Assembly: GCA_017990155.1 (NCBI GenBank) | Contig: JAGNOM010000016.1 | Coordinates: forward strand, 1 to 17,436 | Reading direction: 5' to 3' | Source: Propionivibrio sp. | GTDB taxonomy: Bacteria > Pseudomonadota > Gammaproteobacteria > Burkholderiales > Rhodocyclaceae | DNA: 17,436 nt | In this document: positions 1 through 8,200 of the stretch, one piece after another | How positions within the stretch are numbered: position 1 is the first letter of the stretch | Layout of the letters: each line of letters begins with the position of its first letter | Translations under genes and position numbers: made by a program | Notes under the pieces: model-generated | Told to the model about the DNA's origin: nothing | The model's input: only the letters and a program-made list of their open reading frames with translations | The model's database searches: none

Positions 1-1269
1 CTAGCGCGCGAAGACGAGTCGCCCGCCAACCAGCGTCGCCGTCGCCCGGCCGGCCATTTCGTAGCCGATGAACGGCGTGTTTTTGCCCTGACTGCGCAGC
101 GACCCGGCCAACACTTGCCAAGGCTCGGTCGGGTCAAACACACAGACGTCGGCCGGCCTGCCAACCCCAAGCGTTCCAACGTCAAGCCCGAGGATCGCCG
201 CCGGATCACACGTCACGCGCGCCAACGCCGTCGCTAACGGCAGTTTCATTTCTTCCGCCAGTTTCAAGGTCAAGGGTAACAACAACTCAAGCCCTGTCGC
301 GCCGGGAACAGCCTCGGCAAAAGGTAGCTGCTTGCCATCCTCGTCTACCGGCGAATGGTCGGAGCAAATCGCGGCCAGCCCTTCGCTCACGGCCTCGCGC
401 AAGGCTGCGCGATCGCGATCCGAACGTAGCGGCGGATCGAAGCGGGCGTGACTGTCGAAGTAGCCGATATCGACTTCCGACAGATGCAAATGGTGAACCG
501 CCACATCGCAACTGACGTTCACGCCCTGCTGCTTGGCCTTTCGAACGAGGGCGACGCCGGCGGCCGAAGACAGGCGCGCGAAATGCAAACGGACCCCGGT
601 TTCGGCCGCCAGTTGAAGTGCCGTCGAGATCGCCACCGTTTCGGCGCACACCGGAATACCGGCCAGACCGAGTCGGGAGGCCACTTCACCATCGTGCGCG
701 ACACCATCCCGCGCAAGGTAGTGATCCTCGGGCTGCAAATGGATCGAGTAGCCGAAGGTCGCCGCGTACTGCATGGCGCGGAACAGGATCTGCGTATCGA
801 AAATCGGTTCCTTGGCCTGCGAGAAAGCAAGACAGCCGGCGTTCAGCAGGCTGTTCATCTCGGACAATTTTTTGCCCGCCAGTTGCTGGGTCAGCGCACC
901 GATCGGGAAGACCCGCGCCAGCCCGAGCGCTTCGCTGCGCCGCACCAGCCGCTCGACCAGGCCAGGCTCGTCAAGCGGCGGGTTGGTATCGGGAGGACAG
1001 GCGATTGCTGTTACGCCCCCGGACACCGCTGCTTCGAGCTCGGACTCGAGACTGCCAAGCCGGGTCGAAAGGTCTACCAGCCCCGGACAGACCACCTTGC
1101 CGCTGGCATCGATCGTTCTCTCGGCGATAAAACCTTCCGGGCTCTCGCCGATAGCCGCGATGCATCCTTCGGCAATGAATACATCGGCAACCGTATCCAG
1201 GCCTGATTTCGGATCGATGACCCGACCGCCCTGAATGTGGATGTTTGTGTGTTTTGGTTGATATGGCAT
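1..1269 (-). CDS. pyrC: Dihydroorotase-like protein PyrC' (probably non-catalytic ATCase partner)
   Basis: A 422-residue member of the amidohydrolase/dihydroorotase family, with the stop codon (TAG) at the very edge of the window. The first-strand metal site of active type I dihydroorotases reads roughly GLIDxHxHLRxPG. Here residues 63-71 read GLVDLSTRL, so both metal-binding histidines are absent. The later SDHSP segment, which normally carries the catalytic aspartate, is kept. Losing HxH is the hallmark of PyrC' in Pseudomonas, where the protein has no dihydroorotase activity and is needed to assemble the dodecameric PyrB-PyrC' aspartate transcarbamoylase. By analogy this is probably a structural subunit, and an active dihydroorotase should be encoded elsewhere. 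It lies 3 bp after pyrB and is surely co-transcribed. A GGGGAA stretch about 7 bases before the ATG may serve as ribosome binding site. Recognition of the family is certain; the non-catalytic role is inferred from missing residues. Confidence 0.93.
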   Translation of the reverse strand: MPYQPKHTNIHIQGGRVIDPKSGLDTVADVFIAEGCIAAIGESPEGFIAERTIDASGKVVCPGLVDLSTRLGSLESELEAAVSGGVTAIACPPDTNPPLDEPGLVERLVRRSEALGLARVFPIGALTQQLAGKKLSEMNSLLNAGCLAFSQAKEPIFDTQILFRAMQYAATFGYSIHLQPEDHYLARDGVAHDGEVASRLGLAGIPVCAETVAISTALQLAAETGVRLHFARLSSAAGVALVRKAKQQGVNVSCDVAVHHLHLSEVDIGYFDSHARFDPPLRSDRDRAALREAVSEGLAAICSDHSPVDEDGKQLPFAEAVPGATGLELLLPLTLKLAEEMKLPLATALARVTCDPAAILGLDVGTLGVGRPADVCVFDPTEPWQVLAGSLRSQGKNTPFIGYEMAGRATATLVGGRLVFAR

Positions 1270-1272
1270 CGC

Positions 1273-2232
1273 TCAGTTCCCCGCCAGAATGCTCATCACC
1301 GCCATGCGAACGGCGATGCCGAAAGTGACCTGCGGAAGAATGACGGCCTGCGGTCCATCGGCGACCTCGGATGCAATCTCGACGCCGCGGTTCATCGGCC
1401 CCGGGTGCATCACGATGGCGTCCGGCTTGGCCATTGCGAGCATTTCCGGCGTGAGTCCATAACACTTGAAGTACTCACGCGCCGACGGGAGCAAGGCGCC
1501 GTTCATCCGTTCGTTCTGCAGGCGCAACATGATCACCACGTCGCAGCCAGTGAGCCCTTCCTTGAGGTCGTTGCAGACACGCACGCCCATTCTCTCGATG
1601 GCCGTCGGCAGCAAGGTTTGCGGACCGACCGCGCGCACCTCGGCCGCGCCGAGCGTCGTCAGCGCGTGGATATCGGAGCGTGCGACGCGGGAATGAAGGA
1701 TATCGCCGACGATAGCCACGGTCAGGTTGGAAAAATCCTTCTTGTAGTGGCGAATCGTATACATGTCGAGCAGGCCCTGCGTCGGATGCGCATGGCGGCC
1801 GTCGCCGGCATTCACCACGTGCACATCGGATCGGCCGAGACGATGCAGGTGCTCGACGATCAGATAAGGCGCGCCGGAAGAAGCGTGGCGAACGACAAAC
1901 ATGTCGGCGTGCATGGCGACCAGGTTGTCGATCGTATCGAGCAGCGTCTCGCCCTTGGCCGTCGAGGAGCGCGCGACGTCGAGATTGATGACGTCGGCCG
2001 ACAGGCGCTTGGCGGCGATCTCGAAGGTGGTTCGGGTGCGCGTCGAATTCTCGAAGAACAGGTTGAAAACGCTCTTGCCGCGCAGCAGCGGAACCTTCTT
2101 TACATCGCGGTCCGAAACTTCGAGGAAACTCGAAGCCGTATCAAGGATTTGCGTCAGAATGGAACGCGGCAGCCCGTCGATCGAAAGGAGATGCGCCAGT
2201 TCGCCGTTGGCGTTGAGTTGCGGGTTACGCAT
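1273..2232 (-). CDS. pyrB: Aspartate carbamoyltransferase catalytic subunit PyrB
   Basis: A cytosolic enzyme that condenses carbamoyl phosphate with aspartate, the first committed step of pyrimidine synthesis. The 319-residue protein has the carbamoyl-phosphate loop STRTRT (63-68) followed by FE, the HPTQ motif (149-152) with downstream LLD, SRVARS (181-186) and HPGPMNRG (276-283), so it should be active. A start 30 bases upstream is open in frame, but the start at 2232 is preferred. It has GGAGGT nine bases ahead, overlaps pyrR by only 8 bp, and gives the usual MxNPQL beginning of the family. It is followed after 3 bp by the HxH-less pyrC', matching the Pseudomonas-type arrangement in which the two products form one complex. 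No regulatory-chain gene pyrI is seen. Confidence 0.97.
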   Translation of the reverse strand: MRNPQLNANGELAHLLSIDGLPRSILTQILDTASSFLEVSDRDVKKVPLLRGKSVFNLFFENSTRTRTTFEIAAKRLSADVINLDVARSSTAKGETLLDTIDNLVAMHADMFVVRHASSGAPYLIVEHLHRLGRSDVHVVNAGDGRHAHPTQGLLDMYTIRHYKKDFSNLTVAIVGDILHSRVARSDIHALTTLGAAEVRAVGPQTLLPTAIERMGVRVCNDLKEGLTGCDVVIMLRLQNERMNGALLPSAREYFKCYGLTPEMLAMAKPDAIVMHPGPMNRGVEIASEVADGPQAVILPQVTFGIAVRMAVMSILAGN

Positions 2233-2731
2233 GGCCGTCGCACCTCCACTGCAAGCGTCCATCCTCGGCCGCTTGCAGAACCAGTTCCTCCGAATCGATC
2301 AGTTCGACTTTCCAGGCGCAGTATTCCGCACAGATCGGCAATTCGCGCCCCCCGCGATCGGCCAGGACAGCAAGCTTGATGTTGGCCGGTCGGCCGTAGT
2401 CGAACAATTCGTTGATTGCCGCGCGCGTCGTGCGCCCGGTAAATAGAACGTCATCGACCAGGATGATCGGCCGGCCCTCGACGTCGAACGGAATCGATGT
2501 CGGCTTGACCTGCGGATGCAGCCCCTTTTCGCCGAAATCGTCGCGATAGAACGAAACGTCGATCAATCCGACTTCGCTCGTCAGGCCAAGCAACTCGTGC
2601 AGTCGGCGCGCAATCCACGCGCCTCCGCTATGAATTCCGACAAGCACGGTGTTCGGCTGCAGGTGCGGTCGGATGTGGTTGGCAAGTTCAACGCATTGCG
2701 CTTCGGCGTCAGGTAGTTTGTCGAGTGACAT
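2225..2731 (-). CDS. pyrR: PyrR: pyrimidine regulatory protein / uracil phosphoribosyltransferase
   Basis: A 168-residue type I phosphoribosyltransferase-fold protein. It carries the PRPP-binding motif ILVDDVLFTGRTTRA (90-104), an early VGIHSGG loop (31-37), DVSFYRDD (58-65) and DRGGRELPI (125-133), all typical of PyrR. In Gram-positive bacteria PyrR binds pyr mRNA and promotes attenuation, and it also has uracil phosphoribosyltransferase activity; its role in proteobacteria is less settled. The open frame extends 63 codons upstream into ruvX. The start at 2731 is chosen because it gives the normal family length and the usual MSLDxLPDAE beginning. It overlaps ruvX by 23 bp and pyrB by 8 bp, so translation is probably coupled. 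The ribosome binding site is weak (AGGA about 12 bases before the ATG). Confidence 0.93.
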   Translation of the reverse strand: MSLDKLPDAEAQCVELANHIRPHLQPNTVLVGIHSGGAWIARRLHELLGLTSEVGLIDVSFYRDDFGEKGLHPQVKPTSIPFDVEGRPIILVDDVLFTGRTTRAAINELFDYGRPANIKLAVLADRGGRELPICAEYCAWKVELIDSEELVLQAAEDGRLQWRCDGHA

Positions 2732-3191
2732 GGCTGGTTTGATTCCTGATTTCTTCGGAAAGACGTTCAAAAAAACACTGCAATATGATCTGGGCCGCCA
2801 GCGCATCAACGTGTTCGCGCGCGCTTTTGGCGTTGTGGCCGCTCTCGCGTAGCCGATCTTCCGCCTCGACCGAACTGAGTCGCTCTTCGGCATAGTCAAC
2901 GGGCAAGCCGAAGCGCCCACGCAGCTGATTGGCGAAACGAGTCGATCGCGCGGTCATCTCGTGCGCACTGCCGTCGAGGGCCAGCGGCAAGCCCACGACC
3001 AGCGAGACGGGCCGCCACTCCTTGATCAACGCCTCGATCGCAGCAAAACGCTCGGCATTGGCTTCGCCGCGAATCGTCGTCAGCGGATGCGCCTGCGCCA
3101 TTGGCCATTCGCCAACCGCGACGCCAATCCGTTTTACGCCAAAATCGAAAGCCAGAATGGTGCCCGCCGGACGACCCTGAGAATCAGGCAT
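2709..3191 (-). CDS. ruvX: RuvX/YqgF, RNase H-fold putative pre-16S rRNA nuclease
   Basis: A 160-residue protein of the YqgF family, a RuvC/RNase H-like fold linked to 16S rRNA 5'-end maturation. The family signatures are present in order: AFDFGVKRIGVAVG (14-27, with acidic D16), VVGLPLALDGS (65-75), EERLSS (102-107, with acidic E103) and HVDALAA (127-133, with D129). The three acidic positions expected for metal-dependent cleavage are therefore retained. An earlier in-frame start nine codons upstream exists. The start at 3191 is preferred because AAGG lies about 6 bases before it and it overlaps yqgE by just 8 bp. The pairing of yqgE with ruvX is widespread in proteobacteria. The C-terminal tail rich in T, S and Q looks unconserved. 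Confidence 0.94.
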   Translation of the reverse strand: MPDSQGRPAGTILAFDFGVKRIGVAVGEWPMAQAHPLTTIRGEANAERFAAIEALIKEWRPVSLVVGLPLALDGSAHEMTARSTRFANQLRGRFGLPVDYAEERLSSVEAEDRLRESGHNAKSAREHVDALAAQIILQCFFERLSEEIRNQTSHVTRQTT

Positions 3192-3744
3192 GCCCGGCCT
3201 TTTCCGACAGATTGGCAAAGTCGATTCCGAGCGTTTCCATGGCCGAAGGCAGTCGCTCCTCGAAAGGCAGTTCGAAGAGGATGCGCGGATCGGCCGGCAC
3301 CGTCAGCCAGGCGTTTTGCACCAGCTCGTTCTCGAGCTGGCCGGCACTCCAGCCGGAATATCCGAGCGTCACCATGATCTCACCGGGCTGTCCGTCCTTG
3401 CCGACGGCCTGCAAGACATCACGTGAACTGGTGAGGCCGACTTCGGACGTCACGACCAAGGTCGACTGCCAGTTCCCGACCGGGCGGTGTAATACAAATC
3501 CACGGTCGGTCTGCACGGGGCCGCCAAAATAGACCGGAAGCCGGCCCACATTCGGCGATTCGAGCGGCACTTCGATCTTCTCGAAGAGCGTCGCCAGATC
3601 CATGTCGATCGGGCGGTTGACGATCAGGCCCAGCGCGCCCTGATCGTTGTGTTCGGCAATATAGATCAGGGTTCGCGAAAAATAGGGATCGTCCATTGCC
3701 GGCATGGCAATGAGAAAATGATCGGTGAGGTTCATACTCTGCAT
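3184..3744 (-). CDS. yqgE: YqgE/AlgH family (UPF0301) protein
   Basis: A 186-residue cytosolic protein of the UPF0301/AlgH family. The N-terminus with HFLIAMP, the segment YFSRTLIYIAEHN, the GALGLIVNRP motif and the later YFGGPV and LGYSGWSAGQLENEL segments are the diagnostic blocks. Its biochemical function is unknown; the name AlgH comes from a link to alginate control in Pseudomonas. It is the first gene of the minus-strand operon and is divergent from the photolyase. The start at 3744 is used. A second ATG at 3735 gives the beginning MNLTDHFLIAMP, which resembles the E. coli YqgE N-terminus and is equally plausible. Neither ATG has a strong ribosome binding site. Confidence 0.93.
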   Translation of the reverse strand: MQSMNLTDHFLIAMPAMDDPYFSRTLIYIAEHNDQGALGLIVNRPIDMDLATLFEKIEVPLESPNVGRLPVYFGGPVQTDRGFVLHRPVGNWQSTLVVTSEVGLTSSRDVLQAVGKDGQPGEIMVTLGYSGWSAGQLENELVQNAWLTVPADPRILFELPFEERLPSAMETLGIDFANLSEKAGHA

Positions 3745-3791
3745 AGCCGGCCTATTTTAATCGCCGGATGCCGCCGATACAAAGGTAATCC
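3745..3791. promoter_or_regulatory. Divergent yqgE-phr spacer with candidate promoters for both strands
   Basis: Only 47 bp separate the two divergent start codons. On the minus strand TTGTAT (3782-3777), a 17-bp gap and TAAAAT (3759-3754) form a plausible sigma-70-like promoter for the yqgE-pyr operon. Transcription would then begin about 3 bases before the ATG at 3744, or 12 bases before the ATG at 3735. On the plus strand TTCATA (3731-3736), a 16-bp gap and TATTTT (3753-3758) is a weaker candidate for the photolyase. The two -10 elements would occupy the same bases. These are pattern matches only. Confidence 0.3.
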
Positions 3792-5240
3792 ATGCTCGAT
3801 TCCGTACTTGTCTGGTTCAGGCGCGATCTGCGCGACGACGACCATGTAGCTCTGTCCGAAGCCTTGCGACGTGCACGTTCGGTTTACTGCGCGTTCATCT
3901 TTGACCTCGACATTCTCGACGCGTTGCCGGACAGACGCGATCGCCGCGTCGAGTTCATCCACGTTTCGCTGGTTGAGCTCGACCTCGCCTTACAGCGGCG
4001 AGGTGGCGGCCTTATCGTTCGGCACGCGCGCGCAGTCGACGAAATCCCGAAACTGGCACACGAACTTGGCGTCGCTGCCGTTTTCGCCAACCGCGACTAT
4101 GAGCCCCTGACCAAGGCACGTGATGCCAAGGTGGCGGCAGAACTCAGGCGACTGGGCATTGAATTCGAGGCGTTCAAGGATCAGGTCATCTTTGACGGCC
4201 AAGAGGTCCTGACCCTCGCCGGAAAGCCCTTCACCGTGTTCACGCCCTACAAGCGAGCCTGGCTGAAACGCCTTGCGGAAGATGACCTTGCGCCCTATTC
4301 GACAGAACAAGGTCGCCTGGTGACGACCAAGGCCGCATCGCGTTTGCCCTCCTTGCCGGATATCGGCTTCGCCACGACCAATCTCTCGACCCTCGGGATC
4401 ATCCCGGGCATGAACGGCGCACGGCAGCTGACGGACGACTTCTGCTCGCGTATCGGCCGTTACGCCGAGCAACGCGATTTCCCCGCAATCAAGGGCGTGT
4501 CCTACCTTTCGGTCCATCTTCGCTTCGGTACCATTTCGATCCGCGAACTCGCCTCACGCGCGCTGGCCTTCGGCGCTGGCATGGGCGATGCCGGGGCTGC
4601 CACCTGGCTCTCTGAACTCATCTGGCGGGAGTTCTATTTCATGATCCTCGACCATTTTCCGCATGCCGTCGACCGTTCGTTCAAGCCGGAATACGACGCG
4701 ATCGAATGGGAAAACGGCGATCTGGCCGAAGAACGATTTGCGGCCTGGTGCGAAGCCAGAACCGGCTATCCGCTGGTTGATGCGGCCATGCGGCAGTTGA
4801 ATTCCACCGGTTACATGCACAATCGCCTGCGCATGATCGTCGCGTCGTTTCTGACCAAAGACCTGGGAGTCGACTGGCGCCGCGGCGAAGCCTACTTCGC
4901 GGAACACCTGAACGACTTCGATCTTTCAGCCAACAACGGCGGTTGGCAGTGGGCCGCCTCCAGCGGCTGCGACGCCCAGCCCTACTTCCGCATATTCAAC
5001 CCGATCACGCAATCCGAACGCTTCGATCCGGGTGGCCGCTTTATCCGCCGCTATCTGCCTGAGCTTTCAACCGTGCCGGAGCGTTTCGTCCACGCGCCAT
5101 GGCGCATGGATGCCAAGCAGCAATCGGAATGTGGCGTCGTGATCGGGAAGCACACGCCCAAACCTATTGTCGAACATGAGGACGCGCGCCGTCAGACACT
5201 GGCGCGCTATGCCACAGTCAAACGTGGCGCTGCTTCGTGA
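3792..5240 (+). CDS. phrB: Class I deoxyribodipyrimidine (CPD) photolyase
   Basis: A 482-residue flavoprotein that uses light to split cyclobutane pyrimidine dimers. It begins with the antenna-binding alpha/beta domain (VLVWFRRDLR, 5-14) and ends with the helical FAD domain. The FAD domain shows SVHLRFGTISIREL (240-253), WLSELIWREF (272-281), GYPLVDAAMRQLNSTGYMHN (325-344) and NDFDLSANNGGWQWAASSG (374-392). The glutamate of the SELIWRE segment and the N of MHN, used in dimer binding and catalysis in the E. coli enzyme, are kept. Tryptophans at 306, 362 and 385 line up with the E. coli electron-transfer triad. Length and the VHAPW and PIVEHEDAR tail match bacterial class I CPD enzymes, not the (6-4) group. 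AAAGG lies 7 bases before the ATG. Its last 23 bp overlap the 3' end of pilL on the other strand. Confidence 0.96.
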   Translation: MLDSVLVWFRRDLRDDDHVALSEALRRARSVYCAFIFDLDILDALPDRRDRRVEFIHVSLVELDLALQRRGGGLIVRHARAVDEIPKLAHELGVAAVFANRDYEPLTKARDAKVAAELRRLGIEFEAFKDQVIFDGQEVLTLAGKPFTVFTPYKRAWLKRLAEDDLAPYSTEQGRLVTTKAASRLPSLPDIGFATTNLSTLGIIPGMNGARQLTDDFCSRIGRYAEQRDFPAIKGVSYLSVHLRFGTISIRELASRALAFGAGMGDAGAATWLSELIWREFYFMILDHFPHAVDRSFKPEYDAIEWENGDLAEERFAAWCEARTGYPLVDAAMRQLNSTGYMHNRLRMIVASFLTKDLGVDWRRGEAYFAEHLNDFDLSANNGGWQWAASSGCDAQPYFRIFNPITQSERFDPGGRFIRRYLPELSTVPERFVHAPWRMDAKQQSECGVVIGKHTPKPIVEHEDARRQTLARYATVKRGAAS

Positions 5241-8200
5241 CGTAATCGGCAACCAGCCCGAGCAGTTCGTCTTCCTGGTAAGGCTTGCCGAGGTAGTGAT
5301 TGACCCCGATTTCAAACGCATAAGTGCGGTGCTTCTCAGCGGTACGCGAGGTAATCATGATGATCGGCACGGCCTTCAGGCGCTCGTCGGCGCGAACGTT
5401 CCGTGTCAGATCAAAGCCGTCCATGCGCGGCATTTCGATATCGACGAGCATGACGTCGGGAACCACATCAAGCAGCTGCTCAAGCGCCTCGACGCCATCC
5501 TTGGCCAGAAGCACCTGGTAGCCTTCGCGCGCCAGCAAGCGGCCGGTGATCTTGCGCACTGTCAGCGAGTCATCGACGACCATCACCGTTGGCAACGTCG
5601 GCACGTCAGCCGCTGACGGCACTTCAGGCACTGCCGGCGCATGCGCGACAGCGTCGGCAAGCGGCGCGCGACTGGCGAGCGCCACCGGATTCAGGATCAA
5701 CACCACCTGACCGTCACCAAGCACCGTCGCACCGTCGATTCCGACCACCCGCGCCAGCTGTGGGCCAATGTTCTTGACGACGATTTCCTCGTTACCCATC
5801 AATTCGTCGACCTGAACCGAGATCCTCCGATCACCGCTTCGCAGCAACAGAGTCCAGTACTGTCGATGCTGTTCCGGAAGCGCCTGGGTCTCGCCGAGCA
5901 GATGCGGCAGATAGCTGAACGGATAATGATGCCCCATCCATTCTGCGGTTCCGGCCTCCCGAATGCGCGTCAGCGCCGCTTCCTTCAAGTCGAGGACCTG
6001 TTCGATCATCACCGAGGGAATGGCGTAACGCTTGCTTCCGGCACGCACGATCAGCGCCTTGGTCACCGCCAGAGTCAGCGGAATGTAAAGGCGAAACTCC
6101 GTCCCCTGACCAGGCGTGGATACGGTTTCGATCCGCCCGCCCAGGCTACCGACCTCGGTTTTCACCACATCCATGCCAACGCCGCGTCCGGCGACTTGCG
6201 ATATTTCCGAGGCCGTCGAGAATCCCGGCGTAAAGATCAGATTCGCCAGGCGCTCGGCATCCGCCTCTTCGTTTTCCTGAAGCAGGCCAGCCTCGATACC
6301 GCGTGCGCGGATGCGTTCAAGATCGAGGCCCGCGCCATCATCGGTAAAACTCAGGATGATTTCGTTGCCCGCCTGCTTTAGCGCAAGCGAGATTTCGCCG
6401 ATGCCCGGCTTCCCCTTCGCCACCCGAACGTCGCGATCCTCGACGCCGTGCGCAACGGCATTGCGCAGCAGATGCTCCAAGGGCGCTGCCATCTTGTCGA
6501 GAACACTGCGGTCAAGCTCGACCTGGCTTCCCTTGATCTCGAGATTGACGCGTTTGTTCAATTCCTTCGACGTCTGCCGGACGATACGATAGAGGCGGTC
6601 GGCAAGACTGCCGAACGGGACCATGCGTACGGACATGAGTTCCTGCTGGACCTCGCGATTCAGACGAGCCTGCGCGATGATTGCCGCATTCGCGTCATCG
6701 AGGTTCTTCAGCAAATTCTGCTGAACCGTCGCAACGTCGTTGACCGACTCGGCCATCATCCGCGTCAGTTCCTGGAAGCGGGTAAATCGGTCAAATTCCA
6801 GCGGATCAAACCCGGCGTGGAGTTCATCCGTCTGCGCCGTCCGAGACTGCATCTGCGATTCAGCCTGGATTTCAATTTCCCGCAATTGACGGCGCAAGCG
6901 GATCACGTTTTCCGTCAGATCGAGCAAGGACTCCTTCAGGCTGCGCATCTCGCCCTCAATCCGCGAACGCGCAATCGACAGCTCACCGGCCTCGTTGACC
7001 AGACGATCGACGAGATCCGAACGAACGCGTAATGTCGCACGCTGAATTGATGACCCTGTTTCAGCGTCATCCTCGACACCACGCGCACGGTCGCTCCGGC
7101 GCTCAATCGCCGCAGTCACGGCGATTGCTTCGGGAACCTGCACCGCAGTGCCGACTGCGGGTACCGGCACAACAGCCAACCCAGGCGTCGTGGCGGGCGC
7201 CTGACTCAACGACTCGCCGCGCTGCAAACGCTCAATAATCTGCTGTACGGCATCCAGTGACGAGTGAATCTCTTCAATCATCTCTGGCGTCACTTCGCCG
7301 GTGCGGCTTGCTTCATCCACGCGCGCCTCGATCGCGTGCGTGATTTCCCCCAGCCGCATCGCCCCGGCCATGCGCGCACTTCCCTTGAGCGTATGCAGAA
7401 GACGAGCGAGTGTACGAACCGGCTCTCCGCTGCCTGGCGCGTTACGCCAAGCCCTCATTTGCGCAGCAATACTCTGGTTCAGATCGACCGCTTCTTCGAG
7501 GAAGATGGGCAACAGTTGCTCGTCGATCTCGTCCGGCAATTGCGGAATCGGTTCAATCGGGGCCGATGACGCCGGCACCTCGGTCTTTGCAGCGTCCGAC
7601 GCGACGGCACTACCTGAAACCGGTTCAATTCCGGGCGCAAAAGCATCAACCTCTTCGCGACCTTGCACCGCCATCTTCGTCGCCGGATACAAGCCATCCA
7701 GGGCGACGATGACGTCATCCGCATCTTCCGGCAAACGCTTGATTGCAACATTCTCGAGCATTGCACCAAGCGCGCCGATAGCCTGGCGAATCACCGCAAT
7801 CGATTCCGGACTGGCATGCTGCGACGAGTGGTCACGGCGCAACAGAGCGTGCTCAAGCGCCAAACCGAGCCGATTAACCGGATCCATCCCGACCGTCGCG
7901 GAAATCCCGGCCAAGGTATGCGCAGCTCGATACATGGCGTGCGGCGTGGGCAGCAACTCGTTGCGCTCAAGCGCCGAGAGCTCCTTTTGCAGCGTCGCGA
8001 GATGCCCACTGGCCTCTTCGGCGAAGATCTCATAGAGCACGGGCGAAATCGTGATCGTCTGCTGGTCTCGCGCAGGTTTGTCCGAGGCATCTTGAGTGGG
8101 CGCCTGTTCGGCCGACTCGGACAGCGCTTCAATCGGCGCTTCGGGTTCTGCTTCATGCGGAAGCGGATATTCGAGGCCTTCCCCCTCTTCGTTTTCGTGA

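Noticed and set aside
1237..2379. A 380-codon plus-strand open frame opposite pyrB
   Set aside because: It is entirely antisense to a clearly conserved gene, its translation is rich in His and Arg with no recognisable domain, and long antisense frames are common in high-GC DNA.
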